Origin: Xiphydria camelus
Lineage: Eukaryota > Arthropoda > Insecta > Hymenoptera > Xiphydriidae
DNA length: 64,000 bases
NCBI GenBank assembly: GCA_963678675.1
Contig: OY783191.1
Span: forward strand, 18,789,111 to 18,853,110
Direction of reading: 5' to 3'
Part shown: piece after piece, positions 1 through 10,484 of the stretch
Layout: each line of letters opens with the position of its first letter
Position numbering within the stretch: position 1 is the first letter of the stretch
Notes under the pieces: model-generated
Told to the model about the DNA's origin: nothing
Seen by the model: only the letters and a program-made list of their open reading frames with translations
Databases searched by the model: none
Made by a program: the position numbers and the translations under genes

Positions 1-359
1 CAATATGGGCAAATGTAATGCATTTCTTGAACCTCGTCGTAGTACCAACCAATGAATTCAGTGCATATTAGATGAAACCATCGAGTGCATTTGTCGCATT
101 CAACACTCCTTAAGTTCTCATCTTCAACATCGCTGACTAAGTCTTCTTCACAAATGCCACACTTTTCCGGATGTCGCCTTGGGAGATTTTCATCTGCTTC
201 TTTGGCTAATTCTCTGGCTGCCTTCTTCGTCGCCCTTTTCTTCTTTCTTGGCACGACACTGTTCTTTTCGATTGCTCTTAGTCGTTTCGCTTCCTTCCTC
301 CTCTCTTTTTCTAACTGTTCCTTCTTTTGGCGACTTTCTTTTTCTTCTAAATATTTTCT
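1..359 (-). pseudogene. PHD-finger C-terminus of Tigger-like transposase, beyond an in-frame stop
   Basis: The frame of the transposase at 360-2300 hits a TAG at 360-362 and then stays open for about 119 codons to the window edge. It first encodes a Lys/Arg/Glu-rich helical stretch (KESRQKKEQLEKERR-like). It then encodes a C4HC3 zinc finger with CGIC, CDKC, WFHLIC and YICPY motifs, matching a PHD finger cut by the window edge before its last cysteine. PHD fingers at the C-terminus are known in some insect Tigger/pogo-type proteins. The preserved zinc ligands suggest that the TAG is recent or is bypassed. The alternative, a separate PHD gene with its own start, is less likely because the frame and spacing are continuous. 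Confidence 0.8.
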
Positions 360-2300
360 CTAACTTTCTGATGATATTGCTGCTGGCATTTGTTGCTTAT
401 TGTTTTTCCTCTGACTAGCTATCGGTGAAGGCCAAAATAAATGTTGCTTAAAGCTTTGGTTTGTAATGTCACCACAAGAATTTCTTTCTGCCACTGCAAC
501 GGGTACATGGTTTATTTCTACGTCACAGCCATTTGCACTTTCATTTCCATTTTCATCTTGATTCGTCGCTTCTTCAGTTTCATTACTTTCAACGCAATAC
601 ATAGTTTCTACTTCATCAATTCTCTTCACCATAATTTCCTCATTGATTGCATCACAATTTTCTCTGGAAAGTTCTTGTGTGGTTCGGGAATCACAGTCGG
701 ATGTAATACTGTTGAGCTCAGGGACTACTGTTGGTGACCCATTTACATCCAGTGGTTGTAAAGGCATCTCACCATAGGAATTATCTTGTATATTATCAGT
801 CTTTTCGGCATTAATGGACGGGATTTCTGGCAAAACAAGTTCTTCAGGATTTATATTTAGAAGCAACAATTGTTCCCCTTCTTGTATCTCTTGCACCTTA
901 TTTTTCTGCGTTTGTAAAATTTTAACATTTTCATTGTCATTCTGTTGAAAATGTAATGCATTGATGACCTTATCGACCTCAATATTATATCGACTAGTAA
1001 GTTCTTCTTTAAAAACCCCCAAAACCATCTGAGCTATTTCAATTTCTCGGGAGGAAACTCGACCCACTGGTGTTGAGGTTAGATTTTCTTCCAGCCTGTT
1101 TTGTATGCACTTACTGTAATCTACAGCGTCAGGATCGAGGGGGAAAAGTCCACAGCTTCTGAACCCATTCTGTATCGTTTGAGGCAGATTTGGCATATTC
1201 AGGCATTCTGCCAGTAATGGGCAGAATGTGGTTTTGCTCAAAACTGTGTTAATGTTTTCGGGTTTTAATTGCCATTGTCGAACTGTCTTTTTCCACTCAC
1301 TTTTGAGTGGTTTAAAAACACTAACATCGGCAGGTTGCATCAGGTGCGTAGTATTTGGTGGTAATGCGTACCATATAATTCCATTTAACGAACACCATTC
1401 GCTTAGTTGCAGGGAAAGATGCGATTTATGGCCGTCAATAAAAAGAATGACAGGTTTTGGTATTTCATTTTCTTGTAACCAGTTACCGACCCCGTTTACC
1501 ACGTATTCATAAAAGACTTCACTCCGCATCCATCCAGATTCTGACTTGCCTAAAAACCAATTGGCTGGCATGGATCTTACAACGCTTGCTGGAGGTCTTC
1601 TATATGGGAATACAACCATGGGATTCAAAATTTGTCCTGCTGCAGAAAAGACCAATAGCACTGTGATCGTTTCCTTTTCGTTCCCATTCTTTACTTCATA
1701 AACGTTTCTCCAACCTTTGGGTGCCAGCACCTTTCCAGTTTTCGGATTCATGGAGAAAGAGGTTTCATCTCCGTTAAGTACTCTTCGCGGATCTGAAAAA
1801 ATTTCCTCCTGTTTAATTTCTGCAATGTAAGCTTGCAGATCTCGAAACCATTTCCGAATATATTCTTCCGTAATCGTGGCTCGTGATTTGGTCAAACCTT
1901 CTGGTTCGCGAAGGGAGAGGTCCGGATGTCTTTTCAAAAAACTTCTGTACCATTTGTCTCCTGGTCGCCCGTCTTTGAATGGGGTTTCGCGCTTATCGGC
2001 GAGTACAAGTTGTTGGACTGTTGATAACAATTCAGTTTTTTTTTTAGGAAACCCTGTTTTTGCCAATTCCTTTAACCAATTAACCAATTGTTGTTCCTCA
2101 TTACTGCTTAGAACTGTTGGGGGACCCATTCTTCTACTAGTCGTTTTGATTCGACCATGCAATCGGTCTTGTATGGTCCCTCTTGGAACCCCATAGATTC
2201 TGCTGGCTTTCCTAATTCCCATACCATCATGTACAGAAACTAAAGCGGCATCTAAAGAACTTTGAGGATATTGATGAATGGGACGTTTTTTGTCTGTCAT
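360..2300 (-). CDS. Tigger/pogo-like DDE transposase (Tigger A)
   Basis: This 646-residue reading frame starts at MTDKKRP; an upstream ATG at 2351 adds 17 residues with no clear role. Residues about 8-50 form a psq/CENP-B-type helix-turn-helix (GIRKASRIYGVPRGTIQDRL). A second CENP-B-like DNA-binding region follows (WYRSFLKRHPDLSLREPEGL). The catalytic core shows D178 (LNGDET), D289 (LFIDGHKSH) and D325 (MQPADVSVFKPLK), a DD35D arrangement typical of pogo/Tigger (DDE_1). The last 250 residues are acidic and low in recognisable structure. The frame is open to a TAG, after which a PHD finger continues. Terminal repeats could not be placed with certainty; the motif cluster at 2513-3034 may be its upstream end. 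The expected role is nuclear cut-and-paste transposition. Confidence 0.88.
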   Translation of the reverse strand: MTDKKRPIHQYPQSSLDAALVSVHDGMGIRKASRIYGVPRGTIQDRLHGRIKTTSRRMGPPTVLSSNEEQQLVNWLKELAKTGFPKKKTELLSTVQQLVLADKRETPFKDGRPGDKWYRSFLKRHPDLSLREPEGLTKSRATITEEYIRKWFRDLQAYIAEIKQEEIFSDPRRVLNGDETSFSMNPKTGKVLAPKGWRNVYEVKNGNEKETITVLLVFSAAGQILNPMVVFPYRRPPASVVRSMPANWFLGKSESGWMRSEVFYEYVVNGVGNWLQENEIPKPVILFIDGHKSHLSLQLSEWCSLNGIIWYALPPNTTHLMQPADVSVFKPLKSEWKKTVRQWQLKPENINTVLSKTTFCPLLAECLNMPNLPQTIQNGFRSCGLFPLDPDAVDYSKCIQNRLEENLTSTPVGRVSSREIEIAQMVLGVFKEELTSRYNIEVDKVINALHFQQNDNENVKILQTQKNKVQEIQEGEQLLLLNINPEELVLPEIPSINAEKTDNIQDNSYGEMPLQPLDVNGSPTVVPELNSITSDCDSRTTQELSRENCDAINEEIMVKRIDEVETMYCVESNETEEATNQDENGNESANGCDVEINHVPVAVAERNSCGDITNQSFKQHLFWPSPIASQRKNNKQQMPAAISSES

Positions 2301-2512
2301 GACGCCTGTATCCCTATGCAGAAAGGAGGACGTGTAAGTAAACTGACCCAAACCTAAATTTACTCATTTACATTTTTATATAGGTACCTACTTAATTATT
2401 GTTTTAATTTCTAGTTTAATATCCACTAATATATGTATTTTGATTTAGTTCACTCACTTCAATATCATTTCCAGCACCTAATTTATGTACTTTAGGTAAA
2501 AAAAAGAACGAC

Positions 2513-3034
2513 GGCCGACTATTGGCCGACTACTTCCCAATAGTCAGCCACGCTGGAAATAATGCGGCTGACTACTGGATACCGACGTAAACCGGTAAAT
2601 ATCCAGTAGTCGGCCGGGTGGCTGACTTTTGGATTTCAGGTGAAATTGTTATGCCAATACTCGGCCCCCATAAAAACTAGCAAACCGAACATAACCTGTA
2701 ACACCATTTTGTGTAAACGACGTATTACTAAGTATAAAATCAACTAAAAATCGTTTACCACGGAATCACCGTATCAAACTGCATAATTCACTATTTCTTA
2801 CTCCTACTTATACTATACAAAACTTATGATTTTACTTACCAATGCCGGACGCTGTCGGTTAACACAGTCTAATGTTAGCACAGTGTTACCAATGCAACAC
2901 AAAAGTTGAAGATCAGGTAGAAAAGAGATGGCCGACAATTGGGACAGGAGCATAAAATAATCTTTCGCTGGGAATTCTTAATATTTCGACTTATTCAGCA
3001 GAGTGGCTGACTACTGGAAGTGGCTGAACTTAGG
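2513..3034. repeat. Cluster of about ten 13-bp motifs (GGCYGACTAYTGG-like)
   Basis: The motif occurs forward at 2513, 2524, 2566, 2620, 2930, 3005 and 3022, and reversed at 2537, 2603 and 2654. Variants keep GGC(C/T)GA and a TGG or TTGG end. Copies lie in both orientations, partly overlapping, just upstream of the Tigger A frame. They resemble transposase-binding subterminal repeats. No terminal repeat or target duplication was identified, so assignment to Tigger A is an inference. Confidence 0.6.
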
Positions 3035-3519
3035 TGTGTTTACCCTAGTTTGCCATATTTGCACGAGTGTTCCGGAATACATAAATTTTCGTTGTCCCGT
3101 AAGTATATACATATCCTAATATTATTACATTAACCTTTTTGCGAAAAAAATATTATTTCAACTTCTGAGCGTATTTGCAATTTGTTCTTCACTTGTGGGG
3201 CAGGTTCGATCAGTGTTTATGGGGCAAGTTCAATCATCTTTTATGTTAGAGATGTTTCATTTTTTCAATTGTTTATTATTAATTTTTTGTACTGATATGT
3301 CATGTTACTGATTTTACATTTGATAAAAATAAAATGTAAGCACAATTTATTATTGTTTGATGTTTACAATTCATTGATATTATATGAATTGATTTTCATT
3401 TCATTTTTGAGTTATGTGTTCAGCTATCTTATTTAATTTTCAACCTAAAATATTTTTAACAAGTTTGTAACAAATTAAGCAATTTTCGACAATTATTTCA
3501 TTTCATTTAGACTTTCAGT

Positions 3520-3670
3520 ATGGTACGGACTTACAGGAGAAAAACTAATCGTGCTTCAACGAGCGTTGAAACCATGAAAGCAGCTTTGCGTCTTCATTAT
3601 GAACAGGGATATAGCATTCGACAAGCAAGTAAAATTCAAGGAATTCCTTACGCAACTTTTCACGCCTACG
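3520..3670 (+). pseudogene. Tigger B transposase, N-terminal part
   Basis: ATG at 3520 (MVRTYRRKTNRA) opens a psq/HTH domain (GYSIRQASKIQGIPYATFHAY) that runs into the Transib terminus at 3671. Codons after 3670 are transposon end sequence. The target duplication CTACG (3666-3670 and 7850-7854) marks where the gene was cut. Removing the insert, the frame continues at 7855 into Lys-rich sequence that fits the spacer after the HTH in this family. Confidence 0.82.
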
Positions 3671-3804
3671 CACAGTGGGGTATTTGCCCCGAAAACCTGG
3701 CCAAAATTATTTTTCAACTTTTTCAACACGAACACGATATAAAATGATACAAAATGATTACTAGAGGCTATTTGGGATTTATTTGCAAAAAAATACCTCA
3801 TGAA

Positions 3805-4140
3805 ACCAATTTATCTATATATATAAAAATGAATATTTGTCTGTGTGTCTGTATATCTCTTATGCCTTCCTAAACCGTTCATCCGATTGCGATGAAACTT
3901 TGGGAAATGGTTGGATGCATGCCCGCGAAGGTTTCTCAGTTAGTAAATCTTATACAGGATGTTCAAAAAGTACTGGTGCGGATGATTATTATGCCTTCCT
4001 AAACCGTTCATCCGATTGCGATGAAATTTTGGGGACTGGTTGGACGCATACCCGTGAAGGTTTCTGAGTTAATAAATCGTATACAAGATGTTCAAGAAGT
4101 ACCGGTACAGCTGATTATCTCAGTGGGAAATCATGTTAGA
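3805..4140. repeat. Interspersed repeat fragment (129-bp unit family), forward
   Basis: Begins TTATCTATATATATAAAAATG, followed by (TGTC)n-like sequence. It then holds two units containing CTTCCTAAACCGTTCATCCG and CGAAGGTTTCT. The same unit occurs at 6945-7087, 35909-36173 and 40914-41525. Downstream sequence to about 4240 (TCATATTGGATTTGAC) also matches 35750-35790, so it derives from the Helentron-like family. Confidence 0.7.
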
Positions 4141-4720
4141 GAAAAATGTTCAATACAAAACTTTTAGGATTTTTCCCTGGCTACCGAATGGTCATATTGG
4201 ATTTGACATTGATAATGACCTTCTAGGTAAAATTGATTTTTTTTAATGCGAACCCCTATTTTTGATATCTTAAATGAAAAGAGCGGGAAATTTCGCGTTC
4301 AAATATGTCTGACCATTTTTTTTCGTGTGACCTTTAGAAACAAAAAATGTTTCCATTTGATTAAGTTGAGTTATTTCTGGTTTTTTAGCAAAATTAGTTT
4401 TGTTTTATTACTGATTATTTAAAATTGACATAAATTTATATATTTTTTATTGTCTTCAAATGACAATTTCAGAAATGCAATAATCTAATTTTGACCAAAA
4501 ATTCGAGATAGGAGATATTACTCGTACACCTGCGATATGCAGGGATCCAACTCTCTAACAAATTGGAAAAGCATTTTCTTCAAATAGATACCAATACCAA
4601 AAGAAGTTTGAAATTCCAGAAAAAGCTGCGGTCATGCATATCTGGCTATGGTGACATTTAACTTAACTTTTATTCGGTAAGTATGGTGACATTTACAAAC
4701 AACTGACTAATCGATTGTGC

Positions 4721-4765
4721 ATACGGGTATTTGAGCCTAAAAGCTGGCCATAAATCATTTTTGTT
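4721..4765. repeat. Internal copy of the Transib terminus
   Basis: GCATACGGGTATTTGAGCC followed by AAAGCTGGCCATAAATCA matches the inverted right end (7805-7849) with essentially one mismatch, better than the actual left end does. It has the same orientation as the left terminus at 3671. Confidence 0.8.
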
Positions 4766-4852
4766 TCGAAATGAGTCTATGGGTGCTAATCATTACAAAG
4801 ATAATGCATTTTAATTTACTTAAACACAAATCATAAATAAAACTAACACAAA

Positions 4853-6424
4853 TTATACATCGTCGTCGCTAGTTATATCGGTGTCGGTGTCTAAATGAGA
4901 ACATCTTAATGGTTCGGCAGCCAGTAATAAGTTTAACGTTTCTTTGTGAAATGGTCTCGTTGTCTTTCTTGTTATTTTTCTCATACTCGTAATGAGAGGA
5001 TCTGACGTCAGCAAGAGTCTGTTTATAACATCCAGGTTACATGTTTCTCGGGAAAATTTTCTAGCATAATTTAGCCTGTATTCTCTAAAATGCTTGTTAC
5101 GGGCTTCTGCAGCCTCTTCCGACAGCGACCGAAAGGAAGCAGGGCCGATGAAATTACTTCTGCCCCGTGTCGTAGAATCTTATGAATAGTCGGGGACATT
5201 GGATACCACTGATATAACTGAACATATAGTTCTTCAGTTTCTCTTGTATATCTTTTAAATTTGTCTACATTGATTTTGTGTCCACTCGATAAGGCTTCCA
5301 AGATTATTTTAAACCTAAATATTAAACTTGAATCTATGCCAGTTATTGACGCAGATAGTTCATGATTCGCCATTTCTTGAGAGGTAGTTTGTACGATAAA
5401 TGCAAAAGGTTTTCAAAAAACCTTATTCGGGCATGCAGTATCGAAAGACCAAATTGTAATGATTCCTCTTTGACATCCTGCCTTTTCGATAAGTCATTAA
5501 ACTCCTTGGATGTGGCACCACATATGTAACACCTCATAGTGGATGTTGTATGTGTTGCTGCGTTGCATACCTTGCCATCGACCATGGTAAAAAGCATAGT
5601 ATGGGTTACTTTCGTACCATCAAATTCCGTGGGCTCGAGAGCGTGAATTTTAGATTTCACATACTGAATCTCTTCCTTTGTGATATCAACAGACTCTTGT
5701 AGGAATCTTATTCTAATGGGCCTACAGTACCGTGGCGATGAAGGCGTCGGATTGTGCCAAATAACTTTTTTGTTTTTACCACAAACTAATTGCAATGGTA
5801 CCATGGAGCTCTGAAAAATATTAGCGTCTGAGTCCATCTCACATTCAAATTTCTGCTTATATTGCACTTGTTGCGATCCATCGCATCCCCATTTACAGAT
5901 CAACTCCATTTGTTGTTTTTCATCTTCAATTAACGTAGCTACAACTTCCTTTAAATACACAATTAATCTTGAAGCAGTATGATTCAGTAAGTCTTGTAAA
6001 TTTATTTCGGCACTCGTAGCAGTAACTCTGTATGATTCGTTGATAGGGTAGCAATCGGTTTTAGCTCTCTGGAGAATGGAATAACAAGGATACAACTTCT
6101 TTTTGTTTGATCTGATTATTTCATATTGTGTTCTTGTTAAACCAGCTTCTACATACATAGATAGGGCCTCTAAACTGGACAGTTGAATAATCTTTTCCTC
6201 ATTACTCTTTCTAAAAGCTGATCTGTACTTTTGGGCTCGTGTTGGACTTCTTGTTAAATCTTTTACAACATTTGATGCGGCTAAATTTCCTGAAACGCGA
6301 AGTTTCATTTGAGTCGCATAACTCAGCTTTTCAACACTATCTAACCGAAGTTCTTCGGTTTTTCGGCGTTTGCTTCTTTCACTCGATTCTGCAAACGTTT
6401 TTTCAGGACAGCCTGGACTTGTCT
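4853..6424 (-). pseudogene. Transib transposase (RAG1-core-like), main exon
   Basis: After a putative acceptor (TTTTTTATAG) the exon reads TSPGCPEKTFAESSERSKRR, then RSPTRAQKYRSAFRKSNEEK. It next shows the catalytic motif CKWGCDGSQQVQYKQKF, then TPSSPRYCRPIRIRF, then DGKVCNAATHTTSTMRCYIC with CxxC. The C-terminal half reads IILEALSSGHKINVDKFKRY and SPTIHKILRHGAEVISSALL. A first frame change falls at 5343-5373 and a 1-bp loss at about 5127. After that the proper frame (SLSEEAAEARNKHFREY) runs to a TAA at 4853. The pattern matches Transib transposases and the RAG1 core. The first catalytic Asp is visible; the other two were not assigned with certainty. Confidence 0.86.
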
Positions 6425-6556
6425 CTATAAAAAATTATTATATTTTAGCGTTTATTACATAGACAAAAATGATAAATTTATATCCATTAAACAATAGTGA
6501 GACATAGGTACTTGTATTAGGCAATTGCAATGAGGTCATTGAATTGAGCTAATCAC

Positions 6557-6793
6557 TGTTGTTTTTTTCAAACACGTCTTTCTTTCTAGATGCTGCTTGC
6601 CATCTGGATTTAAATTGATGCTTTATCACTGTTAGTTTATGTTTCCAAGATTTTCGTTGATTTTCATGTTTACATAACTTATTAATAACAGTTTCCTCCA
6701 TATGGGCCAACTTTTTATCAAAACTTGGTTCCCGTGAACCGCTTACTATATTATAAATGTCTCTCCGGGATAAGAATTTGACACCAGACGGAC
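6557..6793 (-). pseudogene. Transib transposase, upstream exon
   Basis: A CTTTTAG acceptor at 6794-6800 is followed by an open frame PSGVKFLSRRDIYNIVSGSR and WKHKLTVIKHQFKSRWQAA, ending at a GTGATT donor after 6557. Joining it to 6424 across a 132-bp intron keeps the frame (KNN-K-TSPGC). The basic, Trp-containing sequence fits the N-terminal region of Transib transposases. An initiating exon further upstream (6800-7800) was not identified. Confidence 0.62.
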
Positions 6794-6944
6794 CTAAAAG
6801 ACAAAGCCATCAATGATTTTTATTTGCATTTTTTTATTAATGTACACTATCTGAGGTAGGTGAGAATACAATATGCGCATGTTTGCAATATGCGCACAGG
6901 CCGTAGATTAGTTTTTTTTTGTGAAAGATGGCAGCAAGCGGACT

Positions 6945-7087
6945 TTTAAAACACCCTGTATAAGATTTACAAACTCAGAAACCTTCGCGGGTATACGTCC
7001 AACCATTCCCCAAAGTTTCATCGCAATCGGATGAACGGTTTAGGAAGGCAGACAGACAGACAAACATTGATTTTTATATATATAGAT
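6945..7087. repeat. Interspersed repeat fragment (129-bp unit family), reverse
   Basis: One unit, inverse to 3805-4140, ending TTTTTATATATATAGATAA. It lies between the Transib exon and its right terminus. Confidence 0.7.
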
Positions 7088-7854
7088 AAGTATTTCACTA
7101 GCAATAAGTAATTTATTAAAAATAATTTTCGACTTTCTCATACATGGTCATAATTGCCAATACCGTGTTGGCAATATGGCCATTTACACTTTCTTTTTAA
7201 ATTGGATAAAAAATATTTCAAATTTATTTTCCATGGCAACTATTTTTTTAGGTTATAAACATGTTGAACTTTGTCATGAAATAATTGCTATTACTTATTA
7301 TTTAACATTACCTTGTTAACAAAAAAAAATCGCTTAGTGTGGGCATATTGTATTCACTTACCTTATTAAAAAAAATAATTAAAAATACATCCGCACTATT
7401 CCGCAGCAACTTTTTTATTAAATGTCTTTTTCAATCTGCCTACTTCAATTCTATGTATAATTCATAGTATAGAAATGCTTAGAAGTTAAAGATTGTGTTC
7501 GAAACACTTAATGTCAAAAACTTTTTATGTTATTTTATTTTAACATGCAAGTACATACCAGGTTTTGACGGATCCATCACAAATACTTTATGTACAATGT
7601 CAAAACACTCAATAATAATAAGTATTGTGAGAACACATAGAAAGAAACATCGACAATTCAAATGTCACCTCAAGCGAAATGTAACTTCCGACTGACGCTA
7701 GAGGGCAGCGCGGGAGTCGAATAAAAAGTAGTGGCTACTAAATGATGCGCGGTACATTTAGCTATATAAATGAGCATTTTGTTTTCGAATATCCACAATT
7801 TCACAAAAATGATTTATGGCCAGCTTTTAGGATCAAATACCCGTATGTGCTACG

Positions 7855-9345
7855 CTAAAAAAATCAAAAAAGGACAGGAAACGACATTGCAAGCAGGATA
7901 TAAACGAAAAAAAGTTTTTTTCGGATGAACAAGAGAAAGATATTTGTGATTATCTAATTCGTTGCTCGCAAATGTGCTTCGGCTTAAGCAGCGTGGATTG
8001 CCGAAAACTTGCTTTTGACCTTGCTGTACAAAACGACTACGAGGTACCACACTCTTGGCAGGAGAATAAAATGTCAGGAAAGGATTGGTTCATTGGATTC
8101 TTGAAGAGAAATCCACGAGTCAGTCTTCGAAAACCAGAAAATTGCAGTTTGTCTCGGGCGACTTCATTCAACCCCCACAATGTCAAAATTTTTTACGACA
8201 ATTTGGAGCTTGTTTACAAAAGAGAACCGCGCTTTTCCGATCCATTGAGAGTGTGGAATTTAGACGAAACTTCAACAACGAATGCTCCCACCAAGACCCC
8301 AAACGTCGTTGCAGCCAGAAACACAAAACAAGTTTCTCAAGGAACGAGTGGAGAAAGAGGTGTCCTTGTAACTACATGTTGCTTCGTAAACGGTGCAGGT
8401 GGTTTTTTACCTCCTGCAATGGTATTTCCTCGAGTCAATTTTCTTCCTAAAATGCTCAAAAACTGCGTACCTAATACACTTGGTCTCGCGCAGAAAACAG
8501 GTTGGATGACTGCTGAATTGTTCATCGAAGTTATGAAGCATTTTATTAAATATTCAGGCACATCCATTACTAATCCACAATTGTGCATTTACGACAATCA
8601 TGACAGCCATTTGTCACTAGGAGTTCTGGATTTATCCAAAGAAAATGGAGTTACTATTTTGACCTTGCCGCCTCACACGTCTCACGAGCTACAGCCATTG
8701 GACAAGACTTGTTTTTCGCCATTCAAAACTGCCTACAACAAAGCTTTGAATAAGATGATTGCTATCATCAAGCAGCCGCTGACGATCTACGAAATTGCAG
8801 AATGTGTACATTTAGCTCATGATGCCGCAATGACACCAGCCAATATCAAATCCGGATTCGCTAGTACTGGAATTTTTCCGTATGCTCCGCGGAAGTTTTC
8901 TGAATCCGATTTTCTCAGCAGTGAATTCACAAACAGACCTATGCCTGCGAGCGATGACGTCAATAATAATAAACAAAAGTCAGCACAAGAAAGAAGAAAT
9001 AGACCGGATGAAACTACCAACACTGATTTACTCGAAAACTTGCGTAATTCATCCACAAAAAGCGTTGATTCTACTTTATCAGTGCGCCAAATTGATCTCG
9101 ATGACATTCCACTGATACGCCGAATTCGTCCATTCTTGGTAGGAAAGTCTCCAGAAGAAATCAGAGGATTTCCAAAAGCGAAACCAAGAAAAACCACACA
9201 AAAAAGACAACGCGGTAAAAGCATCATTGCTACAGATAGTCCAGTGAGGAAATTGATCGAAGAAAAGCAAAAGGAGAAAAATTTGAAGAAGAAACCTGGG
9301 AAAAATATGCTTGTATCTAAAAAACATGAACAATCAAAAAAGTAA
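7855..9345 (+). pseudogene. Tigger B transposase, catalytic part
   Basis: From 7855 the frame joined to 3670 reads KKIKKGQETTLQAGYKRKK and then shifts at a seven-T run (7915-7921). The frame that follows (FSDEQEKDICDYLIRCSQM) stays open to 9345. It holds a CENP-B-like region (WFIGFLKRNPRVSLRKPE) and DDE residues at NLDET, IYDNHDSH and LQPLDKTCF. In the frame starting at Met 7972 these are D98, D208 and D244, which is DD35D. The C-terminal 120 residues are Lys-rich and likely nuclear. One extra T plus the Transib insertion are the only breaks seen, so the element decayed fairly recently. The ATG at 7972 is internal, not a genuine start. Confidence 0.85.
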
Positions 9346-9863
9346 TGGGAAAAATGCAGGCATCATATTTTACCTTATTATAATTTAATCAAATGATTTG
9401 TTTAAACTATGTTCATTTAACTGTAAAAACGTGTGTAACTGAGTCCAGTTATAGAATAAAGAATTATTGGAATACTTTATCCTCGTCCAAATATCATTAA
9501 ATAAATACTACAAGTAATATTTTCAACCAATCTAAGCACTGCAAATTTTGTTTGTACATTGATCGAACTTGCCCCACTGCCTGATCGAACTTGCCCCACT
9601 GACGTACTAATTCGATCAAACGAGACGTTAGAGTAAATGTCGGTATTATTTTTGAAAAGTATGATGAAATAATATATCGATTAAGTATAATGTAGAGGGA
9701 CGTTTATTCTTTCATTTGACCACAAATACATAAAAACAATTGTTCAATTTATCGGAAAAATTTTGTTACAAAAAAAAAGTGATCGAACCTGCCCCACTCT
9801 CCCCTACACTATGCAAAAAAAAACAAGTTCGAAGTCGTGAGCGGACCGGGCAAGCTAAAAATG

Positions 9864-10064
9864 GCGCGTTGCCACGAGTCGACTTAAGTCGAACGATTTG
9901 GTAGTTCGACCGTAGTCGATTTAAAATTTCTTTGTTATGAGTCGAATCGCATGAAGTCGCAAGACGACCTACTTCGTTCGAATCGACTAATATCAAAGAA
10001 ATTTTAAGTCGACTACGGTCGAACTACCAAGTCGTTCGGCTTGAGTCGACTCGTGGCAACGCGC
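9864..10064. mobile_element. Palindromic foldback MITE, about 201 bp
   Basis: GCGCGTTGCCACGAGTCGAC at 9864 is repeated inverted at 10045-10064. The arms (about 95 bp, rich in AGTCGA) pair almost throughout around a short loop near 9950. No open frame and no certain target duplication. Confidence 0.8.
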
Positions 10065-10065
10065 T

Positions 10066-10480
10066 TTAAGAGACTAAAAACTACTCGCTGCAGCTACTCG
10101 TTCCCGCGCCGTCGTCTGTCGTATTCTCGCCCCCGGCGTTGCCACCTCGGCTTCACGGATGTCACGCTCCGCGTTGGACTTCCCTGCCTTCTCGTCGTCC
10201 TCCGTCCCAGTCCCCTGCGTAAGCCAAAGCCGATCCAATGGCCTCGATAGCTGCCTTCTCTGAAGAAGGGGCTTCCTTGCTGCTCCTTCGAGTTACGGCA
10301 TCTGACAAAAAACATTACAAAATGATGTATTGCAATCATTACTTTGAAAGGTTTTTACTTCGTAAATATATTTCAAAAACAATAATTTACATGAAAAAAT
10401 ATAAATCACTCTCACCCCTTGGAGCCTGAACTCTTTAAGGAGAAACTTGCTAGACGCTTTGCGGACGTTCGTGAATTTAT
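10066..10480. other. No gene seen; GC-rich 5' half
   Basis: 10085-10260 is GC-rich and partly CCN-rich, with short overlapping frames on both strands that look like nothing known. The remainder is AT-rich. Nothing further is supported. Confidence 0.5.
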
Positions 10481-10484
10481 ATAT

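Larger units (their letters stand above)
3671..7849 (-). mobile_element. Transib element inserted in Tigger B
   Basis: The left end starts CACAGTGGGGTATTTG at 3671. The right end, read inward, starts CACATACGGGTATTTG at 7849. About 33 of the first 45 bases match between ends. A 5-bp target duplication CTACG flanks both ends, as expected of Transib. Termini beginning CACA(G/A)TG-like are the hallmark shared with RAG recombination signal heptamers. The transposase lies on the minus strand (4853-6793). A second terminus-like copy sits inside at 4721-4765, and two interspersed-repeat fragments (3805-4140 and 6945-7087) lie within. Confidence 0.88.
3193..9808 (+). mobile_element. Tigger/pogo-like DNA transposon (Tigger B), split by Transib
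   Basis: The left end carries GTGGGGCAGGTTCGATCA near 3197 and a second variant near 3218 (GGGGCAAGTTCAATCA). The right end carries the inverse (TGATCGAACTTGCCCCAC) twice at 9560-9602 and again at 9780-9797. Between them lie the two halves of one transposase gene (3520-3670 and 7855-9345) separated by a Transib element. The outermost bases are not certain: the right end continues as CTCTCCCCTACAC, which the left end lacks. Without the Transib insert the element would be about 2.4 kb, a normal Tigger size. Confidence 0.72.

Noticed and set aside
7850..8050. Short minus-strand frames opposite Tigger B and Transib
   Set aside because: Shadows of real coding sequence on the other strand.
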